Origin: Rubrivivax sp.
Lineage (GTDB): Bacteria > Pseudomonadota > Gammaproteobacteria > Burkholderiales > Burkholderiaceae_C
Assembly: GCA_030653505.1 (NCBI GenBank)
Contig: JAURZK010000038.1
Span: forward strand, 62,001 to 126,000
Direction: 5' to 3'
Length of the DNA: 64,000 bases
The stretch's first letter is position 1; every line of letters starts with the position of its first letter. Position numbers and translations under genes: made by a program. A model generated the notes under the pieces. The model was given only the letters and a program-made list of their open reading frames with translations, made no database searches and was not told the DNA's origin. This document shows positions 36,644-45,347 of the stretch, piece after piece.

Positions 36644-38763
36644 GCGGCCACCCCTGTCGTCTTGAGCACCAGCAAGCCATCCAGCGCAACCACGCCTTCT
36701 CCGTCGCGTCGCACCAGCAGCGGGTTGATCTCGGCCTCGGCCACCGGTGCGCCGTCGAGGCAGGCCAGCAGCGACAGCGCGCGCACGGCGCGCACCAGCG
36801 CAGCGCGGTCGCCGCTCGGGCCGCCGCGCCAACCGGCCAGCAGCGCCAGGCCGCGCACGCCGTCGACCATGCGCGCGGCCTCGGCCAGCGACACCGGTGC
36901 CGGCCGCACCACCACGTCGCGGTAGATCTCGGCCTGCACGCCGCCCATGCCGACCATCACCGTGGGCCCCACCTGCGGGTCGTGCCTGAAGCCGACGATG
37001 GCTTCGACCACGCCGCGCTCCATGCGCTGCACCAGCGCGCCGGCGATGCGCGCCGCAGGCGCATGGCGCCGCGCCGCGGCGATGACTTCGGCCACCGCGG
37101 CGCGCAGTTCGGCTTCGCTGGCACAGCCGAGCTTCACGGCGCCGATGTCGCTCTTGTGCGGCAGGTCGGGCGACAGCACTTTCACCGCCGCCGGCAGCGC
37201 CAGCACCGCGCTGGCCTGCGCGTCGGCCAGCACCTGCCAGTCGCCCTGCGCGATGCCCAGCGCGGCGAACACGGCGCGTGCCTGCGCTTCGTCGCAGGTG
37301 CCGCTGCCGCAGGCTTGCAGCCGCAGCGCGGCGGCGGCGAGGGCGGCAATCTCAGCGCCCTCGGGTGAGGCGGGCGGTTGCGGTTCACGCCAGCGCGCCA
37401 GCGCGCGCAAGGCGTCGGCGCAGGACTCGGGGGTGCGGAAGGCCGGCACGCCGGCCTGCTCGAACAGCTGCAGCGCCTCGTCGGCCTGCGGCGTGGCGAA
37501 GGCCAGCAGCGACTTGCCCTGCCGTTGCGCACCGGCGATCGGCTCCACCGCAAGCTGCGGATGGAACTGCGCCGACGAGCCGGCGATGGCCAGCACGGTG
37601 TCGCAGTGGTCCGACGAGAGGTAGGCATCCAGCACCGAGCGGTAGATGCCCCGCTTCGTGCCGGCCATCGTCAGGTCGGTGACGGCGCCCGAGCCGATGC
37701 GCACGCCCTGGGCCGCGAAGCTGTCGATCAACGCTTGCGGCGGGCCGACCAGTTCGACCGCGCTGCTGTCGATGCGGTCGACCACCATCGCGGCGCCGCC
37801 GCCGGTGGTCGTCACCACCGCCACGCGCCGGCCGGCGGGCGGGCGCGCCTGGCGCAGCGCCGGCACGATCTCGAGCAGGGTCTCGAAGTGGTCGACGCGC
37901 ACGATGCCGTTGGTGTCGAGCCAGGCGTTCATCGCCTCGGCATTGCCCATCAGCGCGCCGGTGTGCGTGACCGCGAGTTCGCGCCCGACCTCGGAGCGGC
38001 CCAGAACATAGGCCACCACCGGCTTGCCGGCTGCAGCGGCGCGCCGGCTGGCTTGGGCCAGCCGGGGTGCATCGCGCAGGGTTTCGAGGAACAGCAGGAT
38101 GGCGTCGGTCTGCGGGTCGTCGGCCAGCCAGTCGGCGACGTCGCCTGCCGACAGGTCGCATTCGTTGCCGATCGAGACCAGCGCCGAAAAACCGATGCCG
38201 CGCGCCTGCCCGCGCGACAGGATGGCGCCGATCAGGCTGCCGCTTTGCGACACCAGGCCCACGCGCCCCGGCAGCAGCGCAGGCAGGTCCAGCACGGCGT
38301 TGACCGACAGCGCGACGCCGCGCCCGGGGATGACGGTACCCACCGAGTTGGGGCCGATCACGCGCGCGCCGCCGGCGCGTGCGATGTCGGCGATGCGCTG
38401 CTGCATCGCCAGGCCTGCGGCGCCGGTCTCGGCGAAGCCGTCGCTGTAGATGCTGATCAGCGGCACGCCCTTAGCGACGCAGGCGGCCACCGCAGATTCG
38501 ACATCGGCCGCCGGCACCATCACGAACGCATGGTCGACGGTGCCCGGCGCATCGGCCAGGCTGGGCCAGGCGCGCTCGCCGAAGAGTTCGCCGCGCGAGG
38601 CATTGACCAGCACCACGCGCCCGGCGTAACCATGCTGGCGCAGGTAGCGTTGCGGGCGCGCGGTGTTCTTGCCGGCTTCACCCGAGGCACCGATGATGGC
38701 CACGCAGCCCGGCGCCAGCAGCGCCTGCGCGGCGCGTTGGTGAGCGGCGATGTCGGCGGGCAT
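36640..38763 (-). CDS. ADP-forming acyl-CoA synthetase (CoA-binding plus ATP-grasp fusion)
   Basis: NDP-forming acyl-CoA synthetase of 707 residues. Domains in order: CoA-binding Rossmann domain (CVAIIGASGEAGKNTARPQR, about residue 20), succinyl-CoA ligase-like domains (VGLVSQSGSLIGAILSRG), the phosphorylatable His267 in AVTHTGALMG, and the C-terminal ATP-grasp (SPDLPHKSDIGAVKLG to EAEINPLLV). It interconverts acyl-CoA and acid with ATP/ADP. The frame is open to 39807, but codons before MPADIAAHQ at 38763 are antisense shadow of the dehydrogenase gene. It adds an alternative to the CaiB transferase for activating the substrate of this operon. Confidence 0.9.
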   Translation of the reverse strand: MPADIAAHQRAAQALLAPGCVAIIGASGEAGKNTARPQRYLRQHGYAGRVVLVNASRGELFGERAWPSLADAPGTVDHAFVMVPAADVESAVAACVAKGVPLISIYSDGFAETGAAGLAMQQRIADIARAGGARVIGPNSVGTVIPGRGVALSVNAVLDLPALLPGRVGLVSQSGSLIGAILSRGQARGIGFSALVSIGNECDLSAGDVADWLADDPQTDAILLFLETLRDAPRLAQASRRAAAAGKPVVAYVLGRSEVGRELAVTHTGALMGNAEAMNAWLDTNGIVRVDHFETLLEIVPALRQARPPAGRRVAVVTTTGGGAAMVVDRIDSSAVELVGPPQALIDSFAAQGVRIGSGAVTDLTMAGTKRGIYRSVLDAYLSSDHCDTVLAIAGSSAQFHPQLAVEPIAGAQRQGKSLLAFATPQADEALQLFEQAGVPAFRTPESCADALRALARWREPQPPASPEGAEIAALAAAALRLQACGSGTCDEAQARAVFAALGIAQGDWQVLADAQASAVLALPAAVKVLSPDLPHKSDIGAVKLGCASEAELRAAVAEVIAAARRHAPAARIAGALVQRMERGVVEAIVGFRHDPQVGPTVMVGMGGVQAEIYRDVVVRPAPVSLAEAARMVDGVRGLALLAGWRGGPSGDRAALVRAVRALSLLACLDGAPVAEAEINPLLVRRDGEGVVALDGLLVLKTTGVAA

Positions 38764-38768
38764 CCGAT

Positions 38769-39920
38769 TCAGTCGCCCGCCCGCTGCGGGAAGCTGCGGC
38801 CGAACACGCCTTCGGCGATGCGGTTCTTCATGATCTCGATCGAGCCGCCGGCGATCATCCAGCCGCGCGTGCGGCGGAAGCAGTACTCGACCAGCGAATC
38901 GTCGCTGTAGCCGGCGCCGCCCATGACCTGCATCGCTTCGGACGCACAGTCGAAGCCCACCTGGTTGCACCAGGCCTTGGCGATGGCGGTCTCGTCGGCC
39001 GACGGCAGGCCCGCATCCGCCCCGGCGGCCGCGCGGTACAGCAGCAGTTGCGCTGCATCGAGCTTGATCTTCATGTCGGCGAACTTCCACTGCAGGCCCT
39101 GGAATTCGCACAGCAGGCGGCCGAACTGGCGCCGCGTCTGCGCATGCTCGCGCGCCACCTCGAACGCGTAGCGGCCCAGCGCCAGCGAACGCGCGGTGTT
39201 GCCGATGCGTTCGACATTGAAGCCGGCGATCTGCTTCTTGAAGCCGCCCGGGCCGAGCAGCACGTTGCCGGGCGCGACGTAGACGTTGTCGAAGAACATC
39301 GGCACCCACTCTTCGCCCGACAGGAACTTGGACGGCTTGCCGTAGCTGAAGCCCGGCGTGTCGCGCTCGATGATCACCGAGCCGATGCCGCCCATGCCGG
39401 GGCCGAAGCGCACATAGGCCAGCAGCATGTCGGCATGGCGGCCGTGGGTGGTGAAGATCTTGCTGCCGTTGATGCGAAAGCCCTCGCCGTCGGGCGTGGC
39501 GCTGGTGCGCAATTCGGTCACCGCGCTGCCGGCGTCGGGCTCGGTCATGCCCACCGCGATCAGGCGCGATGGTTCGAGCAGCGGGCGCAGCAGCCGCTCG
39601 CGCTGCTCGGGCGACGCGAACTGCGCCAGCACGCGGATCGCGCCGAAGTTGCCGGCCTGCACCACGTCGGCCGAGCGCGGGCACACCGAGGCGATGGTCT
39701 CGATGGCCAGCACCGCGTCCATCAGCGTGCCGCCCTGGCCGCCGTGCTCTTCGGGGATGGTGATGCCCAGCAGCCCCTGCGCGGCCATCAGCCGCGCCAC
39801 GTCCCACGGGTAGCCCGGGTCGTGGGCACGGGCGCGCGCGCCGTCACGCAGGTGCTTCTCGGCAAAGGCCCGCACGGCGTCGCAGAAGGCGCGCTGTTCT
39901 TCGGTCAGCTTGAAATTCAT
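38769..39920 (-). CDS. Acyl-CoA dehydrogenase
   Basis: FAD-dependent dehydrogenase of 383 residues. Motifs are MTEPDAGSAVTELRT, IFTTHGRHADMLL and a C-terminal MIAGGSIEIMKNRIAE, where Gly replaces the usual catalytic Glu. It starts MNFKLTEEQ at 39920, 7 bp downstream of the second PrpD gene. In this operon it would oxidise the CoA ester formed by the CaiB transferase or ADP-forming synthetase. Substrate unknown. Confidence 0.9.
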   Translation of the reverse strand: MNFKLTEEQRAFCDAVRAFAEKHLRDGARARAHDPGYPWDVARLMAAQGLLGITIPEEHGGQGGTLMDAVLAIETIASVCPRSADVVQAGNFGAIRVLAQFASPEQRERLLRPLLEPSRLIAVGMTEPDAGSAVTELRTSATPDGEGFRINGSKIFTTHGRHADMLLAYVRFGPGMGGIGSVIIERDTPGFSYGKPSKFLSGEEWVPMFFDNVYVAPGNVLLGPGGFKKQIAGFNVERIGNTARSLALGRYAFEVAREHAQTRRQFGRLLCEFQGLQWKFADMKIKLDAAQLLLYRAAAGADAGLPSADETAIAKAWCNQVGFDCASEAMQVMGGAGYSDDSLVEYCFRRTRGWMIAGGSIEIMKNRIAEGVFGRSFPQRAGD

Positions 39921-39927
39921 CGTGTCC

Positions 39928-41277
39928 TCATCGCGTTGGCGCAGCCGCCTGCCACAGCGCGGCCAGGGCGCCGGGGCGTTCGAATTCACGCAGCGCTCCG
40001 AACAGGTCGGCGGCACGCTGCGCGCCGAGCACGGCTTCGGTCAGCGGCATGAACTTGGCGCGCAGGTCGTCCCAGCTCATGGGGTTGTCGGGGTTGCCGC
40101 GCGCCAGCGCGATGCGGGTCTCGGCCTGCGTGCCGTCGGCGAAGTCGAGTCGCATGCGCGCGGCGGTCTCGGCGATCATCGCATCGGCCTGCAGCACCAC
40201 CTTGGCGGTCAGTGCGCGCAGGGGCGCGTCGGCGATGCGCGCGGCGGAAAAGTCGCCCTGCGTCGCCGCATGGCCGCTGAGTGCCAGCGCGCAGCAGTAG
40301 GCGGTGCTGAACTTGCCTTCCAGCGGCGTCGTCGGCGCCGGCTTGCCGGCCAGGTGGATGGCCAGCGGGTTGACGAAGGCGGTGACGCGGGCAATCTCGC
40401 GGCCGGCCACTTGCGCCGCCAGCGCGCGCCCGGCGTCGATGCTGGCATGCGTGAGCAGGCAGCAGGCGTAGGGCTTGAAGGTGTTGCGCAGCACTTCCCA
40501 GCCGGCGTCGAAGTCGGCCGCGGGCAGGGCGTGCGAGCCGTCCTGCACCAGCGCGCGCGCCATGCCGCCGTCGGGTTCGATGAGATCCAGCGCCGGCACG
40601 AAGCCGTTGGCCGCCAGCTCGGCCGACAGCACGCCGTTGAAGGCCGCCTTGCCGGCGTGGAAGGGCTTGGCCATGGTGCCGAAAGACCCCGTCAGGCCGC
40701 TGACCTGCGTGGCCGCGGCGCCGAGCGCACGGCCGGTGGCGTCGGCGTCCAGCCCCATCGCGGCAGCGGCACCGGCCGCCGCCGCCAGCGCGCCGAAGAT
40801 GCCGGTGGCGTGCCAGCCCGCATGGTCGACCGCGACGCCGTAGCCCTGGCCGCCGATGCGCGCACCGACCTCGAACGCGGCGACGAAGCAGGCAAGCAGG
40901 GCGCGTTCGTCCAGGCCCTGCGCCGTGCCGGCGGCGAGCACGGCGGCCCACGACGGCGCGCTCAGGTGGGCGACCGAGCCGACGTGGGTGTCGTCGAAGT
41001 CCAGGCAATGCGCCAGCGTGCCGTTGGCCAGGGCCGCCGCGCCCGGCGTCGTCGGCGTGCCGAACAGCACCGGCGCCGCGCCGCGCGCCTGCCATCCGGC
41101 GACGGTGGCGCGCACGGCGCGCGCCGCCGCTTCGTCGCGCGCGCCGATGGCCACGCCGGCCCAGTCGGCCAGGCACTTCTTGGCCGCGTCGAGAACGTCG
41201 GGCGGGAGTTCGCGATGCCGCAGTTGCGAGGCAAAGCGCGCCGCGCGATCCAGGTTCGTGTGTCTCACAGGGTTCAT
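39928..41277 (-). CDS. MmgE/PrpD family protein
   Basis: A 449-residue PrpD-fold protein, a paralogue of the one at 35279 but clearly divergent. It shows CLADWAGVAIGARDEAAARA, LAHCLDFDDTHVGSVAHLSAP (active-site loop) and FKPYACCLLTHASIDAGRAL. Two different PrpD enzymes in one operon suggest two dehydration, hydration or decarboxylation steps, or a heteromeric enzyme. The start overlaps the stop of the CaiB gene by ATGA. Confidence 0.89.
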   Translation of the reverse strand: MNPVRHTNLDRAARFASQLRHRELPPDVLDAAKKCLADWAGVAIGARDEAAARAVRATVAGWQARGAAPVLFGTPTTPGAAALANGTLAHCLDFDDTHVGSVAHLSAPSWAAVLAAGTAQGLDERALLACFVAAFEVGARIGGQGYGVAVDHAGWHATGIFGALAAAAGAAAAMGLDADATGRALGAAATQVSGLTGSFGTMAKPFHAGKAAFNGVLSAELAANGFVPALDLIEPDGGMARALVQDGSHALPAADFDAGWEVLRNTFKPYACCLLTHASIDAGRALAAQVAGREIARVTAFVNPLAIHLAGKPAPTTPLEGKFSTAYCCALALSGHAATQGDFSAARIADAPLRALTAKVVLQADAMIAETAARMRLDFADGTQAETRIALARGNPDNPMSWDDLRAKFMPLTEAVLGAQRAADLFGALREFERPGALAALWQAAAPTR

Positions 41278-42470
41278 GGCTCGCCCTTCGTCGTGGGTGG
41301 CGACAGGCCCAGCTCGGCCAGTACCTCGGCAGTGTGCTCGCCGAGCAGCGGCGGCGGCCGGTGCCGTGCGGCGGCCAGCCCGGAGCGCGCCAGCGGGTTG
41401 CCCAGGCGCGTGACGCGGCCGTCGTGCGGATCGTCCTCCTGGTAGACCATGCCGCGCGCCCGGGCATGGTCGCTGGCCAGGGCTTCGTCAGGGCTGGCGA
41501 CCACGCGCACCGGCACGTCGCGGGCCTGCATCGCACGGTCGATCTCTGCCGCACTGTGGCGCTTGCAGTAGTCGCTGATCGCGGCGCGGTAGTGCGCGGC
41601 GCGCTCGCCGTGGTCGGAGTGGCGGTGCTCGGGGCGCTCGTCGTCGAACACCAGGTCGGCGCGGCCGATGGCATCGCAGAAGCGTGCCCACAGGCGCTTT
41701 TCGAGCAGGCTGACGGCAACGTGGCGGCCGTCGGCGGTGGGGTAGATCGCGTAGCGCGGGTTGCCGCCCCAGACCTCCATCATCGGCGTGCCCGACTGGC
41801 CGTTGGCACGCGCCAGCGCGCCGGTCAGCGCGATGTCGCCCATGGCCAGCAGGCCATCGAACATCGCGATGTCGAGGTACGCGCCTTCACCGCTGCTGCG
41901 CCTGCGGTGCAGCGCGCTGAGGATGCCGATGAGCGCGAAAGTGCCGCCCGCGTAGTCGGCGGCCTGGAAGGCCGGCATCGCGCCCGCCGGGCCGACGCCG
42001 AGCACGCCGCTGCCGGCCTGCACCACCAGGTCGTGGCCCGGGGACTCGGCCAGCGGCCCGTTCTGGCCGAAGCCGCTGATCGAGCAGTACACCAGGTCGG
42101 GCTTAAGCACGCGCGCGGTCGCGTAGTCGATGCCCAGGCGCTGCGCCACGCCGACGGCGAAGGACTCGACCAGGATGTCGGCGCGCGCGATCAGGCGCCG
42201 CGCCGCCTCGGCGCCGTCGGGGCTGCGCAGGTCGAGCACGACGCTGCGCTTGCCGCGGTTGACGCCGGCGAAGTAGGCGCTGTGGGCCTGCTGGCGCGGT
42301 GGGTTGTGGCGGCTCGGGTCGCCTTCGGGTGACTCGACCTTGATGACCTCGGCGCCCAGGTCGGCCAGCATCTGCGTGCACCACGGGCCGGGCAGCAGGC
42401 GCGAGAAATCGACGACGCGCAGACCGTCGAGTGCGGGGGCTTGCTTCATGTCGGGTTTGGCCGCAGTCAT
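41274..42470 (-). CDS. CaiB/BaiF family CoA-transferase
   Basis: Single-domain class III CoA-transferase of 398 residues with GLRVVDFSRLLPGPWCTQML, EVIKVESPEGDPSR and the catalytic Asp in FQAADYAGGTFALIG. GNPRYAIYPTADGRHVAVS is the usual glycine-loop region. It starts at 42470, where ATGA overlaps the crotonase stop; the alternative start MKQAPALDG lies 21 bp further in. With the Bug receptor upstream in the same operon, it probably activates an imported carboxylate using an endogenous CoA donor. Confidence 0.9.
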   Translation of the reverse strand: MTAAKPDMKQAPALDGLRVVDFSRLLPGPWCTQMLADLGAEVIKVESPEGDPSRHNPPRQQAHSAYFAGVNRGKRSVVLDLRSPDGAEAARRLIARADILVESFAVGVAQRLGIDYATARVLKPDLVYCSISGFGQNGPLAESPGHDLVVQAGSGVLGVGPAGAMPAFQAADYAGGTFALIGILSALHRRRSSGEGAYLDIAMFDGLLAMGDIALTGALARANGQSGTPMMEVWGGNPRYAIYPTADGRHVAVSLLEKRLWARFCDAIGRADLVFDDERPEHRHSDHGERAAHYRAAISDYCKRHSAAEIDRAMQARDVPVRVVASPDEALASDHARARGMVYQEDDPHDGRVTRLGNPLARSGLAAARHRPPPLLGEHTAEVLAELGLSPPTTKGEP

Positions 42471-43249
42471 TTGCCGCTGAACTTGGCCTTGCGCTTGCCC
42501 AGGAAGGCGCCGATGCCTTCCTTGCGGTCGGCGGTCTGGTAGATGGTGGAGACGAGGAAGGTCTCGAACTCCAGCGCCGAAGCCAGGTCCATCTGCATGC
42601 CGCGGTGCACGCTGCGCTTGATCCAGGCCAGCGACAGCGGCGCGCGGTCTTCGTAGACCGCCACCATCTTCTTGGCTTCGGCCAGGGCCTGGCCTTTGGG
42701 CGCGAGACGGTTGATGAGGCCGATGCGATGGGCCTCCACGGCGTCGACCGGGTCGCCGGCGAACATGATCTCCAGCGCCTTGGCCTGCCCGACGATGCGC
42801 GGCAGCCGCTGCGTGCCGCCGGCGCCGGCCACGGTGCCGATCTTCGAGCTGGTGACGGCATAGCTCGAGCCTTCGGCACCGACGCGGATGTCGCAGGCCA
42901 GCGCCAGTTCGCAGCCGCCGGTCATGCAGAAGCCTTCGATGGCCGCGAGCACGGGCTTGGACAGCGTTTCCAGCGTGTCGCACAGGCGGTGCCAGCGCTT
43001 GAAGTAGGCCACGCCTTCGGCCGGGCCGGCGATCGCCAGCGCGTCGTTCAGGTCGGCACCGGCGGAGAAGAATTCGGTGTTGCCGGTGATGATCATGGCC
43101 CGCACCAGCGGGTCGGCCTCGGCCTGCTGGGCGGCCAGGATCAACTCGTCCTGCACCTGGGTGCTGATGGCATTGCGCACCTTCGGCCGGTTGAATGTGA
43201 CCACCAGGGCCGCACCGTCGCGCTCGACAAGGATGTGCTCGTAGTTCAT
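42467..43249 (-). CDS. Enoyl-CoA hydratase/isomerase family protein
   Basis: Crotonase of 260 residues. Oxyanion motif FFSAGADLND, first Glu in TGGCELALACD, but the second acid position is Ser in YAVTSSKIGTVAGAGG. That makes isomerase or other chemistry possible. C-terminal IGAFLGKRKAKFSGK is typical. ATGA overlaps join it to the alpha/beta hydrolase upstream and the CaiB gene downstream. Confidence 0.88.
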   Translation of the reverse strand: MNYEHILVERDGAALVVTFNRPKVRNAISTQVQDELILAAQQAEADPLVRAMIITGNTEFFSAGADLNDALAIAGPAEGVAYFKRWHRLCDTLETLSKPVLAAIEGFCMTGGCELALACDIRVGAEGSSYAVTSSKIGTVAGAGGTQRLPRIVGQAKALEIMFAGDPVDAVEAHRIGLINRLAPKGQALAEAKKMVAVYEDRAPLSLAWIKRSVHRGMQMDLASALEFETFLVSTIYQTADRKEGIGAFLGKRKAKFSGK

Positions 43250-44064
43250 GGCTGCTCCGTTGGCGCCGCGGCGGGCGCGTGAAAATCGATCAACAGCCGG
43301 ACGATGTCGTCCGGGCGTTCGTAGGGTACCCAGTGGCTGCCGCCGGGCACGAATTCGAGGCGGGCATCGGGGCGGGCCTGGCGTACCCGCTCGGCGCGGG
43401 CAGCGGGTGAAGGGTGGGCCATCGGGTCCGACGCGCCCCAGATCACCTGCACCGGGCAGGCCAGGGCGGCGAGGTCGGGCGCCAGGCATTCGCGGTGGCT
43501 CACGCGCAGGCTGTTGAAGCGCGTGTGAGCGACGTTCCAGAGCTGCTGGTCGATGGCGTCGTCGTCGATCGACGACGCATCTGCCAGCATCATCGCCTGC
43601 AGGTTGTGGCGTGCCACTTCGCGCCGCGCGGCGGGGCTGCCGTCGGTGTCCTTGAAGGTGCGCATCGGGATGTCGCGCCCGATCGGCTTGCCGAAGCCGC
43701 CCGGGCCGATCAGCGTGAGCCGCTGCACGCGCGCGCCCCAGACACGCGCCACGCCCGCTGCAAGCGCGCCGCCGAACGAGAAGCCGACCAGGTGCACGCC
43801 GGCCGCGGGCACCAGGCGGGAGAGGCTCGCTGCGGCCAGCGCGACATAGTCGTCACCGCTCAGGCCAGAGGGAACGTCGGGCGATTCGCCGTAGCCGGGC
43901 AGGTCGGGGGCGTGCACGCTGAAATGCCGCGCCAGTGCGGAGGTGACGCGCACCCAGTGGCGGTGCGAGCCGGTGCCGCCGTGCAGCAGCAGCATGGGCG
44001 GTCCGTCACCCGCCGCGTGGTCGGTCAGCGTCAGGGCTCGGGGCTGGGTGTCACCGGATGTCAT
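43246..44064 (-). CDS. Alpha/beta-fold hydrolase
   Basis: Hydrolase of 272 residues with HGGTGSHRHW (oxyanion region), nucleophile Ser in VGFSFGGALA, an acid in IWGASDPMAHP and His in VPGGSHWVPYE. The pattern resembles meta-cleavage product hydrolases and thioesterases of catabolic operons. Start MTSGDTQPR at 44064 is preceded by only a weak ribosome site, so a GTG 18 bp upstream is possible. It lies 38 bp after the Bug receptor gene in the same direction. Confidence 0.87.
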   Translation of the reverse strand: MTSGDTQPRALTLTDHAAGDGPPMLLLHGGTGSHRHWVRVTSALARHFSVHAPDLPGYGESPDVPSGLSGDDYVALAAASLSRLVPAAGVHLVGFSFGGALAAGVARVWGARVQRLTLIGPGGFGKPIGRDIPMRTFKDTDGSPAARREVARHNLQAMMLADASSIDDDAIDQQLWNVAHTRFNSLRVSHRECLAPDLAALACPVQVIWGASDPMAHPSPAARAERVRQARPDARLEFVPGGSHWVPYERPDDIVRLLIDFHAPAAAPTEQP

Positions 44065-44102
44065 CTCGTCGCGGGTCACGGCTTGCGCATCTTGCAGCCG
44101 GC

Positions 44103-45086
44103 TCACTCGACGCGGATGCCCAGGGTCTTGATCACAGGCCCCCACTGCGCGAGTTCAGCGGCGAGACTGCGCGCCGCCTCCTCGGGGCCGGTAAAGTTGA
44201 CGTCGAGCCCGGCGCCGCTGAGACGCTCGATGACGTCGGGGACTGCCAGGACCTTCTTGGCTTCCGCGGCCAGACGCTGCTGAATGGCCACCGGCAGGCC
44301 CGCCGGCGCGACGAATCCGATCCACAGGATGACTTCGTGGCCTGGCAGGCTCTCAGCCACCGTCGGCGTGTCGGGCAGCAGGCGTTGGCGCTTGGCGCCG
44401 GTGGTGGCCAGCGCGCGGATCTTGCCCGAGGCGATCAACGGCATTGCTGCGGCGGGCGTGGTGATGCTGAAACCGACATCGCCGCTGAGCAGGCCCGACA
44501 TCGCGGGTCCGCCGCCGCGGTAGGGCACATGGAGCAAGGTCAGCTTGGCCTGGCTGGCCAGCAGTTCGCCTGCCAGATGTGGACCGCTGCCGACGCCTGC
44601 GCTGCCGTAGCTGATCGATCCGGGCTTGAGGCGCGCCGCGGCGAGTATCTCGTCGAAGGAACGGTAGGGGCTGTCGGCGCGGACCAGGTACAGATAGGGG
44701 GTATCGACCAGCCGCGCGACCGGTGTGAAGTCGCGCACCGGGTCATAGCCCACATCCTTGTGGATCAGCGCGCCGGCCACCAGGTTGGAGTCCGAACCGA
44801 GGCCAATGGTGTAGCCGTCGGCCGGCTGCTTGGCCAGGCGGACCAGGCCCAGCGTGGTGCCGGCGCCGGGGATGTTTTCCACCACCACGGCCTGGCCGAG
44901 TTGTTCGGCCAGCTTGGTGGCGATCAAGCGGGCGGTGAAGTCGAACGATGCACCGGGTGCGGACGGAACGATGAGGCGGATGGGCTTGCTCGGCCAGCGG
45001 TCCTGGGCCGCAGCTCCGCTCGCCAGCGAGAGAGCCATACCGAGGGCTGCCAAGGCGGGCAGCAGCTTTGTGCGGGTAATCGACAT
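44103..45086 (-). CDS. Bug/TctC-type periplasmic solute receptor
   Basis: Extracytoplasmic binding protein of 327 residues, first gene of the leftward operon. A signal peptide of about 28 residues (LLPALAALGMALSLASGAAA) precedes RWPSKPIRLIVPSAPG. Bug-family features are VPSAPGASFDFTARL, ENIPGAGTTLG, ADGYTIGLGS and HVPYRGGGPAMSGLL. Bug proteins bind small carboxylates, dicarboxylates or aromatic acids and feed tripartite or other transporters; no TctA/TctB genes are in the window. The gene diverges from the ring-cleavage operon, whose control region it shares. Confidence 0.92.
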   Translation of the reverse strand: MSITRTKLLPALAALGMALSLASGAAAQDRWPSKPIRLIVPSAPGASFDFTARLIATKLAEQLGQAVVVENIPGAGTTLGLVRLAKQPADGYTIGLGSDSNLVAGALIHKDVGYDPVRDFTPVARLVDTPYLYLVRADSPYRSFDEILAAARLKPGSISYGSAGVGSGPHLAGELLASQAKLTLLHVPYRGGGPAMSGLLSGDVGFSITTPAAAMPLIASGKIRALATTGAKRQRLLPDTPTVAESLPGHEVILWIGFVAPAGLPVAIQQRLAAEAKKVLAVPDVIERLSGAGLDVNFTGPEEAARSLAAELAQWGPVIKTLGIRVE

Positions 45087-45179
45087 GGTGACTCGTCTCC
45101 TCGAGGCTGTCGCGGCAGCACCGCTACGGGGTCATCGACGCCGGCGCGCGCTGGGCCGGTGCTTGTCGTGTCCTCCGGT

Positions 45180-45196
45180 GTTCCGTTGCATGGAAC
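45180..45196. promoter_or_regulatory. Operator-like palindrome, site 1
   Basis: The 17-bp sequence GTTCCGTTGCATGGAAC is an inverted repeat GTTCC...GGAAC. It matches site 2 (45273-45289) in length and arms, consensus GTTCCR-N5-TGGAAC. It lies between the divergent Bug receptor and BadI-like genes. An IclR-type regulator is encoded inside the rightward operon at 50148 and is the natural candidate ligand; binding is inferred. Confidence 0.55.
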
Positions 45197-45234
45197 CGCT
45201 CCCACTGCTCGGGACACAACGCCGGCAAAGGTAC

Positions 45235-45263
45235 TGGACGCACCGAAATCTGTCCATTAGAAT
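45235..45263 (+). promoter_or_regulatory. Candidate promoter of the ring-cleavage operon
   Basis: TGGACG (45235-45240, 4 of 6 to TTGACA), 17-bp spacer, TAGAAT (45258-45263, 5 of 6 to TATAAT). Predicted start near 45270, directly at operator site 2, so a bound regulator would block initiation. Confidence 0.5.
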
Positions 45264-45272
45264 CTTCCGGAG

Positions 45273-45289
45273 GTTCCATCTAGTGGAAC
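45273..45289. promoter_or_regulatory. Operator-like palindrome, site 2
   Basis: GTTCCATCTAGTGGAAC, a perfect inverted repeat with 6-bp arms and a 5-bp centre. It begins 9 bp after the candidate -10 box and is 93 bp centre-to-centre from site 1, a spacing that would allow DNA looping or cooperative binding. Confidence 0.6.
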
Positions 45290-45347
45290 AGCGTGCTGCT
45301 GTGCAGCACAGCCGGCCGACCAGGCCATGATTGAACCAGGAGACGAC

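Noticed and set aside
36640-39807. A 1055-codon frame that would fuse the ADP-forming synthetase to an upstream domain
   Set aside because: The first 348 codons are an Arg/Gly-rich shadow of the acyl-CoA dehydrogenase gene. The synthetase has its own start at 38763.
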